The position numbers and the translations under genes were made by a program. The notes under the pieces were generated by a model. The model was not told the DNA's origin. It searched no databases and saw only the letters and a list, made by a program, of their open reading frames with translations. Below are positions 59,491 to 64,000 of a stretch of 64,000 nt of DNA, in pieces (the stretch's first letter is position 1; each line of letters begins with the position of its first letter). Origin of the DNA: Certhia americana (taxonomy: Eukaryota; Chordata; Aves; Passeriformes; Certhiidae); assembly GCA_018697195.1 (NCBI GenBank), contig CM031858.1, forward strand, positions 90,863,120-90,927,119, given 5' to 3'.

Positions 59491-61427
59491 AGAGACATTA
59501 TCAATATCTCAATTCTGTGGGTATCTTAGGACTTTTTATACCAAACAAGGGAAATCATCAAGATACTTAATGTTCATTAGCTCAGTTCTGTGCCCTTTTT
59601 AAAGTCCAGGGCATTGCAAACATGGTGCTTTGGACACAAAAACTGCTTTCTGAAAACCAATCTAAATATTATTCCGCTGTCACCCTTGCAATTTTTCTGG
59701 TGTTTCAAAGAAAATTATGGAAATTTTCATTAGGACTTACACAAGGCTCTGATCAGGACAATGAAATAATATCACATTTTTTTTGTTTGCATTTTTCTTT
59801 TCATTCCCCACTGACTTTCTTTTATAATGTAGATAAACCTGTGCCTCACTGATGCAAGAATCATAACTGTGGATTTTCAGACCAGCTTTTCACACTTTTG
59901 AATTAGTTTGAAAATCTAATCTGGAGGATCTGCTTTTCCAAAAAAAAAAAAATCATTAAATAAAGTAAAATGTACTTAGAAATTTCTTTAAACTGTCTTG
60001 ATTTTTATGTTTGTTTCCTTTCACAAATGTATTTTTCCTAGTTCAAATTCAATAATGAGACCACCCTGAATTTTCAAGGCTGCAAAACACTCAGAAGGTG
60101 TTACAATAAATCCCACAAGTATAAGCTGAGAATAAAACAAGCTCCTAAGTCCTGGAGAGGTGTATTAAGATAAGGACTAACACAAGGCTGTGATCACTAG
60201 CTGGGTGTACAGCAATAGCATTCTGATAGTTTGCTGAAGTTTCTCTACTTTTCTCAAAGTGATGAGGTAAGTAGAGAGCTAAGATAATTTGGATAGTTTA
60301 TATACTTAAATTACTCCTCTCCATATTTGTGATGTTCTGAGTGTTTTAGAAATTGAAACTACCCCACACCATTTTTCTGCTTTAAATTATTTCTGATTTT
60401 GGGGACTAACCCTGATAATACACTCTAAAGAATTCTGTGCTAGCAATAACTAAAAGATATTTGCAATTTAACCCCGTATTAACAAAGATACTTATTATTA
60501 CTGAATTTGGGTTTTGTTTGCTTCACTGTTCTTGAATTACTTTCTCAGTTGAAAACTCACTCTTTCTTCACATTCTGGTCAACACCAAAGAAATAATGTA
60601 TGACAATTCACAAAAGGACAATGGAAAGGTGTAATGCAACTTAGCAACCCAATTCAATTGTCATATTGCTAAAATGTAAACACAGAAAGGGGATATAGGA
60701 ACATCAAGAAATGTAACTTCTGTATTTAAGAATTAAAGATGAATGAATGGTTTATTGTCAGAGCACATTTTCAAGAAGCAGAAATGAAAGTTCATATTAC
60801 AAAGGTCACTCAGAGAAGAAGAATGTCACAAAGTTAAGTGCATCCAGGGAAGATCAGATAATAAGGAATATCGTTTTCAACACTAAAATGATAGATTGCA
60901 AGAATGGCAAAAAAAGAACACAGCAGATAGAAAAGGAAATGGAGACGAAAAAAATAAAATAGAAGGATAATACAAGTGAATCTACACAAATCATAAAAGA
61001 AACACTTGGAAACAAGAGTGAAACTTACTGAATAAACTAAAACTTATTCAGAACATTCAAATGGCAAGATTCAGAAAATGCCACAAGCATTCAAATTCAG
61101 ATGCCACCAGCAGAGTGGAATCTCAGCTGATTGAAAGATGCTTGACAGACACATTTTTTTAAAATTGCCATGTGTTTTTATATAATACCATATAAATAAT
61201 TTAACAGCAATGCCAAGATTCATGAGAAGAGTATTATCAGTAAAATTTTAATGCCTCAGACAAGAAATTGTGGGGGTTTAGGCTGACTGTACAGCTCTAA
61301 TTTATACAAACTTACAGCATTTAACATGGACTTGCAAAGTTGGGATGAGATCTTTCTGGATTTCTATCATATCAAGAAAGATGAAAGGTTCATGAAGTTT
61401 TGGAATTCTGTGCTAGTTATCATTTAT

Positions 61428-61530
61428 TATATCACTCATTACAACCAATAACTGTTGTGACTGTTTTTCTTCTTCTTTTCATTCTTTTTCAGTACGTTGT
61501 GGCTGATTTTGAAAAACATATGCAAAACTG
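61428..61530 (+). repeat. Duplicated splice-acceptor-like block, copy A
   Basis: It matches 63507-63613. From 61428 to 61518 the copies differ at one base (tacGttg/tacAttg). It holds a long pyrimidine tract ending ...ttttcAG at 61492, then TAYRTTGTGGCTGATTTTG. After 'gaaaaaca' this copy reads 'tatgcaaaactgc', so the donor-like CAG|GT of copy B is missing. Confidence 0.85.
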
Positions 61531-63506
61531 CCAATGCCGTATTTGCACAGAATAGTAGTGTTAATTATTTTTCATTTAATATTTTTGCTTCCTTCAATGA
61601 GCTCATCATAAAGTTATCCTTTATATTTAAAAGAAAATTTTATGATCTCATTAAAACGTTACAGACAAAATCATTGTAATGTAATGTTTTTCATTTTGTC
61701 CTTGAAAAATCCATAAGGAAGAGCACATGCAGGCAGAATTGGTTTGGTTGCTTGCACACTTGGCCTGAACATGAGACAGGCAGCGTGTTCTGGTTTCCTG
61801 TTGCATCTGTTGCACCTTGGCTAAGAAACCCACCTGTGTTCGCCATCTTACACTTTTACATAGCACACCAAAAAGCTGTTGAGCAAGCATAAAGTAGACA
61901 CAATTCCACCAATTTACCTGTGCAGCCCTCAGCTGCAGGATTGCAACCATTCCACACAGTTGTGGAAGTCTCCCAATGGGACACAAGTGGCTGGGTTACA
62001 AAAATACAGTGTCTGTTTTAAATTTATGATGCTATAATTCTACAACTTCATCTGCCTTAGTGTCTCCTCTAGGGAGAAGATAGCAGGCTGAATTACGTGA
62101 TTTCAATAATCATTGAATCTACAATCATGAAGATCTGAAGGACAGACACTAACCCAGTGATGCTGAAATCACTAATGGTGAGCATAATCATTCTCAAAAA
62201 AAAAAAAAAAAAACAAAAAACAAAAAAACCCCACCACTGTCATAAGGAACAACATAATTGTAAGTAAAATTATTTAGACAATGCAAGTATATATTGTGAC
62301 CAGAAGAGCAGAGTTTATGGATTCAAGTCTTCTTGGCAGAATAGCCTAAGGTCAACCTTTCTGGTAAAACCTGTTTAGCTATCTGTTCTTTGCAAATATA
62401 TCCGAAGACAGATAGCATGCTATTCTAATAATATGGGGTTTTCCCCTTTTTCTCTACCAATATTCAAAATTTGCTCAAAGCTAAAAAGAAATCCAGCTAA
62501 AGTTCAAATGATTTCCCTGTCAACAATTATTAATAAAAATCCCCATTTCCTCTTCCTCTATTGGTAAGCTAAAGAAGTACTTTCTTCTCTACTTATTATT
62601 TCCTATCCTAAATAATTTCCAAATCTTCCAGTATTTTATTTTAATTTTATGCTACAACATATTTTACCTTGACTAATAGTCATCTATTTATAGAAAGCAC
62701 ATATTTGATGAACATGGCCCTCTCTCAGAAAATATTCTAATCGCTGAATTTACGTCAGGAATATAAAACTTACATATCTATTGAGATTGATTATAAAGTG
62801 TGGCTATGTTCTGGACCATGGATTACCTCAGTCACAGAAATGCAAGCCTTGCACCAACCAAAAAAACCCATCATGCTGTAGACAGGGTGACTCCAAAATA
62901 TTTGGAGGTGCTGAGGTCAACTCATTACCTCTTAGAACTACAACAATTGACAAAAATCACCCAGAACAGTCTTTCAGTTGGGCCCCTCTTGAGGTCATAT
63001 TGAAATTAGAGTAAGAAGAACCACGGACAGGAGAAATATCCATGAATACATGACATTACCTCCAAGAATCTTCAGCTAGGAATAACTGTATTTAAAATTC
63101 AGTTCCTTCTTGACTGGAACCCATGCTATGCTGTTTCCTCTGCAAAAACAACTGTGTAGCAGCAGTGATTGTACATGAGAGAGAATTGATTTCAGGTCTG
63201 AATAGAATGAAATTTCAGGCTGTTAATCTTGCTCTCCACCTAAGTGAATTTTATAGGTCAAAGTATTACTTGAAGATATGTCCTAAGCAAGTTCACTTAA
63301 CCAAGAGAGATGAGTTGGATCTTAGTGCAAAGTTTTGATTTTTGCAATATATTTTTGTAATGCATTTTTAGAGTTTTTCATATGCTTGCACACCATTGCA
63401 CAAGTACATTAAGACTATAAAACAAAACAAGCAGATTGCTTATGTATTTTAATCTCTGCAGTGAGAAATATTGGAACATTCCTGTTTTCTGCTCTTCAGA
63501 CTGCTG
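61531..63506. other. Unique DNA between the two duplicated blocks
   Basis: No exon is recognised. The part at about 61710-61995 is richer in G+C than its surroundings and has a 111-codon minus-strand frame without recognisable domains. An A-run occurs near 62196-62212, followed by A-rich sequence. Confidence 0.45.
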
Positions 63507-63613
63507 TATATCACTCATTACAACCAATAACTGTTGTGACTGTTTTTCTTCTTCTTTTCATTCTTTTTCAGTACATTGTGGCTGATTTTGAAAAACAGGT
63601 TCTATTTCAAAAC
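63507..63613 (+). repeat. Duplicated splice-acceptor-like block, copy B
   Basis: Second copy, 2,079 bp downstream of copy A in direct orientation. It has a pyrimidine tract and AG at 63570-63571, then 27 nt ending CAG at 63598, then GT at 63599. It therefore looks like a 9-codon microexon (frame Y-I-V-A-D-F-E-K-Q) with acceptor and weak donor. Splicing is not shown. Confidence 0.85.
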
Positions 63614-63945
63614 TGCAAACAGCTGAAGACTCTGAATTAAAAAAATAGATGTTTTATCGAAATGCTGTAATTACTGCATTGCAGTTGTGCATGATATTAA
63701 GGGTGGGACTGAGACCTATATAGGTTTTTTATACTCCTATGGATTCTTTTCATCAGTGTGGTACAAAAGGTCTCACAAAATCCGTAGTTAGGCCTCGGGC
63801 TTTTTTTCTTGTCTATGAGTATTTCTCTGATTTCAGAAATCATGATTGTCATGAGAAAACCTACCAAGTCATGAGCCAACAATTTAGTTGGTCATCTGTT
63901 CCTACACAAGTCACAAGCCATAGGAAAGGAGAAACTTACAGGATC

Positions 63946-64000
63946 ATCCCATCCCATCCCATCCCATCCCATCCCATCCCATCCCATCCCATCCATCCAT
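63946..64000. repeat. (ATCCC)n microsatellite at window edge
   Basis: Nine ATCCC units, then ATCC units, running off the right end of the window. Its full length is unknown. Confidence 0.97.

Larger units (their letters stand above)
52601..61427. other. Long unique region, no gene seen
   Basis: No recognised exon or transposon over 8.8 kb. It contains a T18 run (53972-53989), a long A-rich tract (about 57980-58025), an (AC)n repeat and a short palindrome. The block at about 56380-56770 is less AT-rich and complex, and is the best candidate for conserved non-coding DNA in this stretch. Confidence 0.45.

Noticed and set aside
61651..61986. 111-codon minus-strand frame as a host gene
   Set aside because: No domain, no start context and no splice sites fit a coding exon. 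The block is reported only as a composition anomaly.
63946..64000. Short regular repeats as a CRISPR-like array
   Set aside because: There are no spacers; it is a plain pentanucleotide microsatellite in vertebrate DNA.

Overview
This is a stretch of vertebrate nuclear DNA, almost certainly from a bird. The evidence is the repeats: several CR1 LINE pieces (the main avian LINE), an ERVL-type solo LTR and one nearly complete LTR retrovirus of a kind common in birds. The background is AT-rich, with poly-A/T runs and microsatellites. I see no bacterial-type gene, no tRNA or rRNA and no CRISPR array. A songbird is my guess, but nothing here proves it.

Outside the repeats I find no convincing host protein-coding exon. 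The unique DNA reads like a gene desert or a long intron. A few non-repetitive, TAAT-rich blocks look like candidate conserved non-coding elements, and a duplicated splice-acceptor-like block occurs near 61.5 and 63.5 kb.

The centre is a provirus at 19,052-27,803 on the + strand, flanked by a perfect 6-bp target duplication (CATGTG). Its order is 5' LTR, tRNA-Lys-like primer site, leader with splice donor, gag, pro, pol, splice acceptor, env, polypurine tract, 3' LTR. Its gag-pro-pol plan is betaretrovirus-like: a separate pro frame with a dUTPase-like part, a gag-pro slippery site A AAA AAC and a pro-pol slippery site G GAT TTT. Its env resembles the alpharetrovirus type (CX6CC transmembrane subunit). 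gag has two stops and two frame changes. pol has three stops, one frameshift and altered catalytic residues in reverse transcriptase and integrase. pro and env are uninterrupted. The LTRs differ at about 37 of about 710 aligned sites by hand count (roughly 5%), plus a 16-bp indel, so the insertion is not recent.

Other regions: CR1 remnants at about 0.7-1.0, 11.9, 16.9-17.0, 28.3-28.9, 29.7, 42.4-42.7, 50.6-50.8 and 51.4-52.6 kb; an old CR1/L3-like remnant at 3.9-4.7 kb; a solo LTR at 49,734-50,386 with a 5-bp duplication (ATCAC); and an ATCCC microsatellite at the right edge. No unprecedented gene system was found. The most interesting items are the intact env in a dead, apparently chimeric provirus, a 17-bp perfect inverted repeat inside env, and the duplicated microexon-like block.
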